A stretch of DNA of 64,000 nt from contig JBFWQI010000021.1 of the NCBI GenBank assembly GCA_050249535.1, forward strand, positions 1-64,000, written 5' to 3'. Positions within the stretch are counted from its first letter, which is position 1, and every line of letters begins with the position of its first letter. Of the stretch, positions 26,798 to 39,145 are shown piece by piece. The position numbers were made by a program, and so were the translations under genes. The notes below the pieces were generated by a model that was not told the origin of the DNA, ran no database searches, and saw nothing but the letters and a program-made list of their open reading frames with translations. The DNA comes from JADJXM01 sp937967285. GTDB taxonomy: Bacteria; Acidobacteriota; Blastocatellia; RBC074.

Positions 26798-27121
26798 AAG
26801 GCGTCAGCGTTTTTCCTTTACTTGCAGATCAGAAGCATCCGGCTGCCCATTTTCAACCGCTCCGAGCCGGAACGCGCGAGCAGACTTTCACGCACCATCC
26901 GGTCTATTTCAGGCGGGGCGTCATTCATCTTTGGTGATCACCTCGTTGAGTTCATCCGCTACGCTGCGCCGCACGACTTGTCTCATACCCATTGCGCACC
27001 CCGGCATCAGCATGTTTTTCACATCGCGCAATTGCAATTCCGATTTTAAGTCTCTGGAATATCTCCTCTATCTCTCGCCATCGCTCAGGGGTAATCGTGG
27101 AGAGCGGCAATGCCGCCGATT
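26798..27121 (-). other. Gene-debris region with very small ORFs
   Basis: No full gene. On the minus strand a 36-codon ORF (26818-26928, starting MNDAPPEIDRMV and containing ARSGSERLKMGSRM) overlaps the end of a 33-codon ORF (26921-27022, starting at GTG, MPGCAMGMRQVVRR). The first resembles the start of small Acidobacteria/cyanobacteria proteins with an 'SGxERLxMG' segment, but stops early. Further upstream, a frame near 27045-27105 reads TPERWREIEEIFQ, like the extreme N terminus of many acidobacterial kinases. These are probably remnants; each assignment is weak. Confidence 0.4.
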
Positions 27122-27802
27122 TCAGATCGACTCGACAGCGCCTTGCGGCACATTCCGTTTAGCGGCCGCCTGCGGTCTGGTTTGAGGCGATATCAGAGAG
27201 CGGATCTCCGCCCAGTGAATGATCATGTCTGCGAACAGAAGAGACATCGCCAGGCTGGACCAGATGATGGCCTCGATAATATCGTCACCCAGCTTTTCCC
27301 AGCCCGTTACTCCGCCGATGAAACGGCCTTCGAGAAAAACGAGCGCTATCGCGTAACTGCGGATCATCCATTGGCGATGCTGAGCGATCCTTCGCCTCCA
27401 GGCGAAGATGAAGGCGATGACAGTGGTGACCAAAAGCATGAGAGCATTGATCACCGCCAGAACAGTGAATGACCTCGGAGATCCCAGCCGCTCGGTATAA
27501 TATTGAATAAATATGCCGAGCGGGGAGAGGATAACGGCGCCGGCGACGTACAGGCGCCCCAAAACGCGATGAAGACGGGTGAACCGGCGGCGCAGCCGCT
27601 CCGAAAACTGCAGCGGCGCCAGCAGAATAACGAATGCCCCGGCGAGCCCGTGCGGCAGCAACCACCATTTGAACGTCGCAATATGTTGCCAATAGGGATG
27701 ATTGTAATCCACCAGGAAGCGTTCATTGTGATAAAGAACGTATCCCAGCATGACCGCAATAAACGCAAAGATGGCACTTTTAGGAGTGATTTCCGCTTTC
27801 AT
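27122..27802 (-). CDS. DUF2306 multi-pass membrane protein
   Basis: 226 aa from the ATG at 27802, preceded by AAGGAG at good spacing; the longer frame to 27847 has no ribosome site. Five or six hydrophobic segments are visible (SAIFAFIAVMLGYVLY, HGLAGAFVILLAPLQF, VLGRLYVAGAVILSPLGIF, AVINALMLLVTTVIAFIF, AIIWSSLAMSLLFADMII). The motif RRFTRLHRVLGRLYV between the second and third helices, and RIAQHRQWMIRSYA, fit DUF2306 membrane proteins. Function unknown. It diverges from the nucleotidyltransferase operon, with 210 bp between the starts. Confidence 0.82.
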   Translation of the reverse strand: MKAEITPKSAIFAFIAVMLGYVLYHNERFLVDYNHPYWQHIATFKWWLLPHGLAGAFVILLAPLQFSERLRRRFTRLHRVLGRLYVAGAVILSPLGIFIQYYTERLGSPRSFTVLAVINALMLLVTTVIAFIFAWRRRIAQHRQWMIRSYAIALVFLEGRFIGGVTGWEKLGDDIIEAIIWSSLAMSLLFADMIIHWAEIRSLISPQTRPQAAAKRNVPQGAVESI

Positions 27803-28012
27803 CCATTCTCCTTGCACTTGAGGGGCACGGGGACAGACCTGTGACAATCCCCCGATCTGAGCTAATATCGACTGTCTGTAATGCAGGTCATTGCTGGTGT
27901 TGAAGTGCCCGATCCTTATACGACTTATCTGTGTTCAAATCAATATTTTCACTGCTTTTGAACAGGTCGCCGGCAGAGCGACTGAAAAGACCTCGGCAAC
28001 AGATCGGATGCG

Positions 28013-28962
28013 ATGTTCAAAGAAGAGATCAAGCGGAATTTTGAGCAAGCCCTCGACGATGTCATCGAGATCGTCAGGGAGGACCGCTCGATACTGGCGG
28101 CGATCCTCTGCGGCAGCCTCTATCATGACACAGTCTGGGCCGGGTCCGACATCGATCTGATACTGGTAACGATCGATGACAGAAAGGTCGGCCGCTCGAA
28201 CTGCGCGCTCTATTCCGGCGGCGTCAACATACATGCCAACCTCATGCCGCGGGCGGAATTCAGGAAGCTGGTCGAAGGTTCGATCCACAATTCATTCATG
28301 CATTCCATGCTGGCAAAGGGAAAGCTGATCTACACGCACGATGAGACGATCGCGGACCTGCTGGCGGGCCTACACCGGCTCGGCGAACGCGACGCCAGGC
28401 TGCAACTGCTGCGGGCAGGCATCAGCGCCGTTCTGCCGCTCTACAAGGCGCATAAATGGCTCGTCACGCGGGGCGACCTCAACTATGCGGGATTGTGGAT
28501 CCTCTATTCAGCCACACCGCTTGCTCAGATCGAGGTCATCAGCGCCGGCCGGCTGGTCGACCGTGAAGTCATCCTGCAGGCGCTGAAGCTCAACCCGGAA
28601 ACCTTCGAAAAGATCTATACCGATCTGCTCAATTCCAGAAAGACGAAAAGATCGGTGCAGGCCGCGCTCGACGCTGCCGACGACTTTCTGGCCGGGCATG
28701 CCCGGAATGTCTTCGCTCCCGTGATCGATCACCTCGAGGAGATCGGAGAAACGAGAGGCACAACCGAGATCGAAGACCACTTCACTCGCAACTTCGATGT
28801 CCACGGGGTCACCGTGGCCTGCGAATATCTCTCGGATCAGGGGCTGATCGGAAAAGCGTCGACTACCGCATTTCTCACCAGGAAAAGCACCGCAGCCGTG
28901 CAGGAACTGGCCTTCTTTCACACAGGTCTTGCGGGGCCCGATCCCGTTCGGAGGCGCCGCCA

Positions 28963-28966
<4 letters not shown>
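28013..28966 (+). CDS. Nucleotidyltransferase-fold protein, first gene of the UvrA-paralogue operon
   Basis: 317 aa. The N-terminal domain has the Pol-beta nucleotidyltransferase signature CGSLYHDTVWAGSDIDLI (about 33-50), GS followed by DxD. A candidate third acidic strand is not obvious (VNIHANLMPRAEF). The remaining 200 residues are mainly helical, resembling substrate-binding domains of aminoglycoside-type nucleotidyltransferases. The gene's TGA overlaps the GTG start of the UvrA-like gene (GTGA). It may modify a small molecule or a protein linked to the UvrA-like ATPase. Its substrate is unknown. Confidence 0.72.
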
Positions 28967-32846
<3,880 letters not shown>

Positions 32847-32921
32847 AGACGTGGCGATGGTTCGAGCTGACGTTGAATGTGTATGAGCCGGATGTTTTCA
32901 ATCTCCCGTCTGAAATGCCCG

Positions 32922-32959
32922 GGGCGATAGCGACCGGTTATTATTGGTCGCTATCGCCC
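32922..32959. terminator. Perfect 14-bp hairpin between convergent genes
   Basis: GGGCGATAGCGACC (32922-32935) pairs perfectly with GGTCGCTATCGCCC (32946-32959) across a 10-base loop. It lies between the converging Nif3-like and SnoaL-like genes. There is no T-run on either side, so it may be a transcript-end hairpin without classical intrinsic termination, or a protein-binding palindrome. Confidence 0.55.
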
Positions 32960-32987
32960 TGATTGTCCTGCTTGAAACTGGTTTGGA

Positions 32988-33377
32988 TCACATCGCCTGG
33001 CGAACGATGTGCGAATCGACATACTGATAGAAACGGACAGCCTTCCCGTCTTTGAGCGTCCAGACGTGTGCGAAATCCGCAGAGAAGCTCTTGCCCGTAG
33101 CATTATTCTTTCCGCCATACTTGCCCAGCGCGACGATCTTGTCGCCGCCGTCGACGTAATCGTGAGGAACCGCTGAAAATCCCTCCCACTCGGTTCCAAG
33201 TCGCATAAAGACGTTTTCAAGCACTGCATTCGGACCGGTGTAGGTGCCGCCATAAGGAAACCCTTCAGCTTCCGTCCATTCGACATTCGGGTCGAGGGTC
33301 CCAAGGACTCCCGGAATATCGCCTTTCGCAAATGCCGCATACAAGCCTTTGATCAGTTCCAGATTCTGACTGCTCAT
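32988..33377 (-). CDS. SnoaL-like (NTF2-fold) polyketide cyclase-type protein
   Basis: 129 aa from the ATG at 33377 (AAAGGAC eight bases upstream); the frame continues to 33488 but crosses the likely promoter. Sequence features of the SnoaL/NTF2 fold: IKGLYAAFAKGDIPGVLGTLDPNVEWTEAE at the N terminus, then FSADFAHVWTLKDGKAVRFYQYVD. Members include ketosteroid-isomerase-like enzymes and small-molecule-binding proteins. No catalytic residues can be named. It stands alone between a hairpin and a divergent D-aminoacylase gene. Confidence 0.82.
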   Translation of the reverse strand: MSSQNLELIKGLYAAFAKGDIPGVLGTLDPNVEWTEAEGFPYGGTYTGPNAVLENVFMRLGTEWEGFSAVPHDYVDGGDKIVALGKYGGKNNATGKSFSADFAHVWTLKDGKAVRFYQYVDSHIVRQAM

Positions 33378-33431
33378 CGATTTTGTCCTTTCAGTATCGG
33401 ATTCGGGTCTGTTTTCACCAACGTGCAACTT

Positions 33432-33461
33432 ATTATAGTGTTCTAAAGCGACGGCGTCGAA
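33432..33461 (-). promoter_or_regulatory. Promoter for the SnoaL-like gene
   Basis: On the minus strand, TTCGAC (33461-33456) is followed after 18 bases by a perfect TATAAT (33437-33432), 54 bp before the ATG at 33377. It also supports the short start chosen for this gene. Confidence 0.45.
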
Positions 33462-33555
33462 ACAATAGAACTTCGACGATCGGAACACAAGCCTTTACCG
33501 GGTCGTCAATCGGTTTGGGGCTCATCGTGACAGGACTGAAAAGAGGACAAAACAG

Positions 33556-35472
33556 ATGAAGCATGAGAATCGGATAAAATTGAGACGGGCAGCGACACTC
33601 GTTCTGCTGAGCGCCATGTTGCTGCCGCCCGCCTCGATCATGAGCGCAGTTGAAAACTACGACATCATTCTGCGCGGCGGCATGGTCGTCGACGGAACCG
33701 GCGCGCGCGGTTATCGAGCCGACATCGCGGTGCGCAACGGCTACATTGCACGGATCGGCAATTTGAGCGGCGCGCGGGCAACGACGGAGCTGGATGTCAG
33801 CGGGCTGGTTGTCTCACCGGGCTTCATCAATCTGCACAGCCACGCGACGAGGGCCGGCGTAGCGACGGCGGTGAACATGCTGACTCAGGGAGTGACGACC
33901 GAGATCATCAACGCCGACGGGTCGGGCAGCCTTGAGATCCCGCGACAGCTCAACGATTTCAGCGGCCAGGGGCTGGCAGTCAATCTCGGCGCCTACATCG
34001 GCTTCAATTCGGTCTGGGCCTCAGTCGTTGGGCAGGCGGACCGCCGCCCGACCGCGGACGAGATTCAGAAGATGCGCGACCTTATTACAACAGGCCTGAA
34101 GGACGGCGCATGGGGTGTTTCATCGGGACTGGATTACAAACCCGGCTACTTCGCGAAAACCGAGGAAGTGATCGCAGTGCTGCAGGCCGCCGCTCCGTGG
34201 CGAACCAACTTTCCGAATCACGACCGGCTGATGCCTGAGACGAATTTCAGCAGCCTTAAGGCCATCGGCGAGACGATCGAGATCGGCGAGAAGGCCGGGC
34301 TGATGCCCGTCGTGACTCATATGAAAGTTCAGGGGCACGAACAGGGTAAGGCGCGGGATGCCGTCGCGATGATGCGCGCCGCATCTGCGCGCGGGCGCGA
34401 AACGGTCGCGGACATCTATCCGTATCTCGCCGGGCAGACAGGCCTCGGCGCGCTCTTCGTCCCGGCATGGGCTCTCGAGGGCGGCCGCGCTGAGACGTTG
34501 AAGCGTTTCGCCGACCCTGCCCTGCGCTCCCGAATCGCGCAGGAGATCGAAGCCGCGATCAAAGCCCGCATTCTGACGCCTGAAAACATCTATGTCGCGT
34601 CGCATCAGCGCCAATTCACCGAGTATATGAATGAAAGCAAGGCGGGCGCGGGCGAGACCATGATCGGCATCCTGGAGAAAGAGAGCCCCTCGGCGATCCT
34701 TAAATTCGGCGCGGAGGAAGATCTGAAATTGCTGCTGCAATATCCCGGGACCGCGGTCTCCTGCGACTGCGGCGCGGCAATAGCCAATCCCGGCATGCAT
34801 CCGCGCGCCTTCGGTACGTTTCCCCGCGTGCTTGGACATTATGTAAGAGAGACGAAGACGCTGACGATCGAAGACGCAGTCCGCAAGATGACGGGCCTGC
34901 CGGCGAGCATCATCGGACTGGCGGACCGCGGCTTTCTGGCCGTCGGCATGGCGGCGGACATAGCGGTCTTCGATCCGGCAACGATCAGGGACTACGCGAC
35001 CTATGAAGAACCTACGCGCCTTTCCGAAGGAATGCGACACGTGTTGGTCAATGGTCGCATAGCATTGCGCGACGGCAATGCGACCGGCGAGCAGGGCGGG
35101 CGAGTTCTGAAACGAACGGCGGATCTGCCCAGCCGGCCAATGAGTTTACTTAAAAATCGTTCAGTGTCGGTCAAGGTGAAAGATTTCGACTTGCAGATCA
35201 GCCAGCCCGCGAACGGAAAAGCGCGAGGCAGGATTCGTTTTACGGACGGCGGCCGCGAATATCGACTGTTCAATTCCGGATTGCTACAGGTATCCGGTAG
35301 ATGGGCCGGCTTTACCGGACTTTTGCGCTCGAAAGACGGAGAGGAAACAGCCATACTCGTTGTCGTTGACGGTGATAATCCGATGAATCCTGTGCTGCGT
35401 ATCCAATTAAACGGCGGGCCGGCTTATGAGTCGAAACTCACTCCGCGTGATTATAAGATCAACGCGCGTTAG
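33556..35472 (+). CDS. Exported N-acyl-D-amino-acid deacylase-type amidohydrolase
   Basis: 638 aa, ATG preceded by GAGGACAAAACAG; signal peptide about 1-31. Amidohydrolase fold: a small beta-domain (YDIILRGGMVVDGTG), SPGFINLHSHA (metal-binding HxH), GVTTEIINADGSGS, VVTHMKVQGHEQGK (His-x-Lys), YVASHQ, and CDCGAAIANPGMHPRAFGTFPRVLGHYVRE, which is the D-aminoacylase/dihydroorotase-like signature. The last 120 residues form an extra domain beyond the usual 480-500 aa enzyme. A periplasmic role in removing N-acyl groups from D-amino acids or peptides (cell-wall turnover) is plausible. Confidence 0.87.
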   Translation: MKHENRIKLRRAATLVLLSAMLLPPASIMSAVENYDIILRGGMVVDGTGARGYRADIAVRNGYIARIGNLSGARATTELDVSGLVVSPGFINLHSHATRAGVATAVNMLTQGVTTEIINADGSGSLEIPRQLNDFSGQGLAVNLGAYIGFNSVWASVVGQADRRPTADEIQKMRDLITTGLKDGAWGVSSGLDYKPGYFAKTEEVIAVLQAAAPWRTNFPNHDRLMPETNFSSLKAIGETIEIGEKAGLMPVVTHMKVQGHEQGKARDAVAMMRAASARGRETVADIYPYLAGQTGLGALFVPAWALEGGRAETLKRFADPALRSRIAQEIEAAIKARILTPENIYVASHQRQFTEYMNESKAGAGETMIGILEKESPSAILKFGAEEDLKLLLQYPGTAVSCDCGAAIANPGMHPRAFGTFPRVLGHYVRETKTLTIEDAVRKMTGLPASIIGLADRGFLAVGMAADIAVFDPATIRDYATYEEPTRLSEGMRHVLVNGRIALRDGNATGEQGGRVLKRTADLPSRPMSLLKNRSVSVKVKDFDLQISQPANGKARGRIRFTDGGREYRLFNSGLLQVSGRWAGFTGLLRSKDGEETAILVVVDGDNPMNPVLRIQLNGGPAYESKLTPRDYKINAR

Positions 35473-35475
35473 GCT

Positions 35476-35695
35476 GGTTAAACCGCAAAGGCCGCAAAGA
35501 TGGCAAAGGGGTTGAATCGCAAAGAACGCAAAGAGAGCAAAGGTACTTATAGAAATTAATATCAGAGTCCCTTCCAATGGGCGTTAACTCTGGTATTGAT
35601 GCCCTTAAAACCTCTTTGCCATCTTTGCGGCCTTTGCGGTTCAACCTCTTTGCCATCTTTGCGGCCATTGCGGTTCAACCTCTTTACCGCTTCAA
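35476..35695 (+). repeat. Structured intergenic repeat, copy B
   Basis: Left arm AACCGCAAAGGCCGCAAAG and further GCAAAG units. Core 35555-35604 holds ATTAATATCAGAGTCCC then CCAATGGGCGTTA. The right arm is CTTTGCCATCTTTGCGGCC, present twice, followed by TTGCGGTTCAACC. The arms are inverted repeats of each other. It fills the space between the convergent D-aminoacylase and MscS genes, so it may end both transcripts. Same family as the elements at 110-268, 45013-45168 and 46923-47086. Confidence 0.75.
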
Positions 35696-35699
35696 CAGG

Positions 35700-38210
35700 T
35701 CATGACTTCTCGTCTTCGGCACGCAGGATCTCGATCGGCAGTTTGCGGTCGCGCAGGTGCAGGTCCATCTGCGGGAACGGGATCTCGATGCCCGCCTCGC
35801 TGAGGCCGCGGCTGACGAAATCGGCTACCTGAGTGGTCTTGGTCCAGTAATCGTCGTCGATGTGAAGCCAGAATCTGAGTTCGAAAAGGAGCCCGCTGTC
35901 TCCGAAGGCGATGAAGACGACGCTGGGTGAGGGTTCGGACAAAACCAGGGGATGGGATCTGACCGAGTCTTCGAGCACCTTCAAAACTCGCTGTATGTCG
36001 GAACCATAAGCAACGCTGACCGGCAGATCGACGCGGCGATGATCGGTCGAAAGCGTCCAGTTGACGAACTTGTTGGTCGTCCATTCGGCATTCGGGACGA
36101 CGACTTCGGCTCCCTGGTATGTCTCGACGATCGTCGCGCGGATTCCGATGTCCTTTACTTTACCTTTCAACCCTTCGATCTCGACCACGTCATTGATGCG
36201 GATCGGACGCTCGAAGAGCATGATGATTCCGGAGAGGAAGTTGTTGACGATGCCCTGGAGCCCGATGCCGATGCCGACACCGAGCGCCCCGGTCAGGATC
36301 GTGAATTTACTGAGTTCCACTCCGGTCGCGGCAAGCGACATCATCAGCACCGCGAACATGACAAGGTAGTAGACCACTGTCGATATGGCATGAGGAAGTC
36401 CATGCCTGAGCGGCAGCCTTTCGAGAAACTCCTCCTGCAGGATGAAGCGGAGAATCCGTGCGATGATGATGCCGCATCCCAGCACCAGCAGAAAGAAGAT
36501 GACGTCCCAGGCCGAGATCTGGAGTGCCCCGATGCTGAGGGGCGTTCTCAGTGCCGACATCATCCTTTCGAGAACCAGATCGCGGATCGTAAAGAATTCG
36601 AGCGTCGCAATCAGCCAGATCAGGAAGGCGAGAACGGACAGAATCGCCCCTGCTCTCTCCTTGATTGGCTCGCGATATATCCGGATCACGGCCAGGCGAT
36701 CGGCGCCGGGCAGGTGAACCAGCAGCGGAATGATGACATCGAGCGCCCTGACACCGGTCAGAAATACGATCGCCAGGAAGACGCTGAATAGCGATCCTTC
36801 CAGAATGACCTCTGAGAGCGCAACATACCCGACGACATCGCATACCAGACTGATCGCCAGCAGAATGATCGTCAACCAGACCCCCGGCGATGCCAGCTTC
36901 AACGCAAATGAACGCGTCCTGAACTCCCGCGCCCTCAGTCTGAGCGCCGGCCAGACGAACAGGACGATGGCCGCCAACAGCTCCGCCGCCAGGATTATCC
37001 GCTCCGTCACCGGCGAGGCCGTGAACGACCTGCGAACCATATCCATCAGAAATACAATGAGAAATACATAGAGCAGGGGCCGGAACGACGGCTCGATGAC
37101 ATGTGGAGTGATCCGCAGCACCGGGACAACCATGACCAGCATCAGGACATTGATGATCCCGAGCGGCAGGCTGTAGTAGGAGAGGACCACGACGCTCAGC
37201 AGAAGCACAGGCAGAGAGAGAGAGACGGGATACTTCAGAATGTCGGCCCGCTCATCAACCTCACCACCCAGAGCCGACTGTGACCTGCGCAGACGGAAAA
37301 CCAGTCCGAGCGAGACGATAAATAACGACAATGGCACGGCAATCAGATAGTTCGAAAGACGCACCATGTGGAAACCGCTGAGCAGGTCATGAAACAGGCC
37401 TCCGCCGAAGACGAAACGCAGAACCTGGAATTTCTGCGTGTAGGCCCGCGAGTCCCAGAGGGGATAGGAATCGCGAACCACAAGCGATCCTTCGTATTTC
37501 CGCTTCGCCGCGTCGATCTGGCCGACGATACCAGAGATCACATCGTCCTGCTGCGAGAGCAGGTTCTGGAGCGTAATCATCTTGCGCTGACGTTCGAGCA
37601 GACGATCACGGCTCATCTCGATCTTCGAGAGCGAATCGCGGATCCTCTGAAAGACCTCTGTCAGGTCCGCTGTCTCCTGCGTCCCGGCAAGCGTCGCCCG
37701 CCACTGGCCTTCACGCTGGTTGAGCAGCCTGATCTCCTCTGAAAGCCGCGAGGCGCGCAGATCGACTCTCCGGCGTTCCTCGGCGCAGTCCCACGCATAG
37801 CTCCGCCACAACTGCGCCAGCCTCCATAATTCGCTCAGATTGGGCGGCTGAAGGAAGAGCCTTTCGGCATCACGGGCTTCGGTTGTCAGAACCCTGAGCC
37901 GCGCACGGATTTCACGCTCCTCATCGACCGGATCCGGAAGCTGTGATATGCGGTTAACGATCTCGGTCAGCAGTCGCTCGGTATCTACCGCGGTATCGAC
38001 CACATCCTCGAGCGGGATGGCGCTCGTTCCCTTCTTCTCGCCGCCGGAAGGCGTCGCGGCCGGCGCCGGAGTTGCCTGCGGCATGACCGGCAGAGGCAGT
38101 GTTTGAGCGCATACCGCGGAGCTCAGACAAAACGCCGCCGCGATCGATAGAAGCAGGGAGCCGAGCCGTCCTCCCCGCCACACTCTATTGTTCCCGCTAA
38201 CCTTGGTCAT
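35700..38210 (-). CDS. Large MscS/MscK-type mechanosensitive channel
   Basis: 836 aa from the ATG at 38210; a GTG at 38255 would add 15 residues. Signal peptide about 12-35, ending AVCAQ. A periplasmic helical region (about 60-245) rich in Glu/Arg heptads is followed by about eleven membrane helices (from FHMVRLSNYLIAVPLSLFIVS onward). The MscS pore and beta domain is at the C terminus: GALGVGIGIGLQGIVNN is the Gly/Ala-rich pore helix TM3, then FERPIRINDVVEI, RATIVET and VPNAEW. Length and layout resemble the MscK/KefA class. Expected role is relief of turgor on osmotic downshock. Confidence 0.9.
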   Translation of the reverse strand: MTKVSGNNRVWRGGRLGSLLLSIAAAFCLSSAVCAQTLPLPVMPQATPAPAATPSGGEKKGTSAIPLEDVVDTAVDTERLLTEIVNRISQLPDPVDEEREIRARLRVLTTEARDAERLFLQPPNLSELWRLAQLWRSYAWDCAEERRRVDLRASRLSEEIRLLNQREGQWRATLAGTQETADLTEVFQRIRDSLSKIEMSRDRLLERQRKMITLQNLLSQQDDVISGIVGQIDAAKRKYEGSLVVRDSYPLWDSRAYTQKFQVLRFVFGGGLFHDLLSGFHMVRLSNYLIAVPLSLFIVSLGLVFRLRRSQSALGGEVDERADILKYPVSLSLPVLLLSVVVLSYYSLPLGIINVLMLVMVVPVLRITPHVIEPSFRPLLYVFLIVFLMDMVRRSFTASPVTERIILAAELLAAIVLFVWPALRLRAREFRTRSFALKLASPGVWLTIILLAISLVCDVVGYVALSEVILEGSLFSVFLAIVFLTGVRALDVIIPLLVHLPGADRLAVIRIYREPIKERAGAILSVLAFLIWLIATLEFFTIRDLVLERMMSALRTPLSIGALQISAWDVIFFLLVLGCGIIIARILRFILQEEFLERLPLRHGLPHAISTVVYYLVMFAVLMMSLAATGVELSKFTILTGALGVGIGIGLQGIVNNFLSGIIMLFERPIRINDVVEIEGLKGKVKDIGIRATIVETYQGAEVVVPNAEWTTNKFVNWTLSTDHRRVDLPVSVAYGSDIQRVLKVLEDSVRSHPLVLSEPSPSVVFIAFGDSGLLFELRFWLHIDDDYWTKTTQVADFVSRGLSEAGIEIPFPQMDLHLRDRKLPIEILRAEDEKS

Positions 38211-38282
38211 ATCTACACTGAAACCATCTGCAATCCGTCTAAGTTTAAATTCCACTGAGATAATTCATCATAAACGAAAAGT

Positions 38283-38382
38283 AACTGCTCAGTCCGCGGA
38301 GCGGGTGACAGATTGTAGCCCCGGGCGAACCCAAGGGAAACAGCGCCGTCACCCATTCAAGCCGCGTGAGCGGCGAGAGACA
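38283..38382. repeat. GC-rich palindromic repeat bordered by AACTGCTCAG
   Basis: Begins AACTGCTCAGTCCGCGGAGC and contains GGGTGACAGATTGTAGCCCC, GCCGTCACCC, and GCCGCGTGAGCGGCG. Several short inverted pairs (GGTGAC/GTCACC, CCGCGGAGCGG, GCCGCGTGAGCGGC) give a multi-hairpin layout. It resembles the 'GCGGAGCGGG...GTCACC' repeats seen in other environmental bacteria. It lies in the otherwise empty 306-bp gap upstream of the MscS gene. Confidence 0.55.
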
Positions 38383-38406
38383 AATTGATATTGATTAGAA
38401 ACGAAA

Positions 38407-38448
38407 AAACTAAACAGACGAAAACCTGGATTTTCGTCTGTTTAGTTT
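38407..38448 (-). terminator. Intrinsic terminator after the 38517-39104 lipoprotein gene
   Basis: A perfect 18-bp stem (AAACTAAACAGACGAAAA paired with its complement) around a 6-base loop. On the minus strand it runs into TTTAGTTTTTTCGT, giving the expected U-tract. Placed 69 bp past the lipoprotein stop. Confidence 0.75.
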
Positions 38449-38516
38449 CATAACATCGGCCGTGAATTTTAAAGTTCCTTCAGCCGCGTGTTACTTTATC
38501 CCAGGTATCGGGGAGT

Positions 38517-39104
38517 TCAGTTGGTGACTGCCTTTTTGGTCTTTTCGGCGATCTTCTTGATGCCATGTCCGACGCCTTTGACATCTTTCTTCACCTCGTC
38601 GCCTACCTTTTCAGCGCCATCTTTGATCTTGCCGCCGACCATTTTAGCGTCCTTCTCGGTAGTTTCGCCGACCTTTTCACCGAAGTCCTTTGTCTTGCCG
38701 GCCGCCTTGGCGAGCGCATCGCCGGTGGCGTCCATGGATTTTTCGACCCAGTTCTTGTCCTTGACCTCGACCTCGGTGTTGTCATCGCGATGAACGACGT
38801 GAGCCGTTACCGTCCCGTCGGAATGGGTCTTCCGCGTAACGGAATGAAGCGGGCCCGATTTGAATACGCGGTGCTCGTGCTTGCTGTTGTCGCTATGATG
38901 ATTGATGGTGATCTCGGAGCCGTCAGTGTGTGACTTCGTCTCGGTCCTGACGATGCTGGGAGTCGGAACCGGAGTCGGCTCGGTCATTGCCACCTCGGCG
39001 GTGGGCGTCGGAGTCGGGGCGGTCGTAGTCGCATTATCGGAGGAGCTGCAGCCGGCAGCGATTCCTGCTGCCAGACATACGGTTGCGATCAATACTTTTT
39101 TCAT
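38517..39104 (-). CDS. Lipoprotein with LEA/apolipoprotein-like helical repeat tail
   Basis: 195 aa; ATG preceded by GAGGTAAAG. Lipobox IAAGC. Residues 28-50 are a Thr/Pro-rich linker. A middle beta segment (SHTDGSEITINHHSDNS, THSDGTVTAHVVHRDD) repeats an 'H-S/T-D-G' pattern. The C-terminal 85 residues are a charged amphipathic helix with Lys/Asp/Gly heptads (KTKDFGEKVGETTEKDAK, KIKDGAEKVGDEVKKDVK), like LEA or apolipoprotein A repeats. Such tails can protect membranes or proteins under desiccation. That is inference; the gene is otherwise uncharacterised. Confidence 0.78.
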   Translation of the reverse strand: MKKVLIATVCLAAGIAAGCSSSDNATTTAPTPTPTAEVAMTEPTPVPTPSIVRTETKSHTDGSEITINHHSDNSKHEHRVFKSGPLHSVTRKTHSDGTVTAHVVHRDDNTEVEVKDKNWVEKSMDATGDALAKAAGKTKDFGEKVGETTEKDAKMVGGKIKDGAEKVGDEVKKDVKGVGHGIKKIAEKTKKAVTN

Positions 39105-39145
39105 CTTTACCTCGAAATTATTGGTTAACGTTGTTGACTTCTCAC

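Noticed and set aside
35476..35695. CRISPR array, because of regularly repeated short units
   Set aside because: Units are short (about 8-12 bp), form inverted arms around a core, and lack unique spacers or cas genes.
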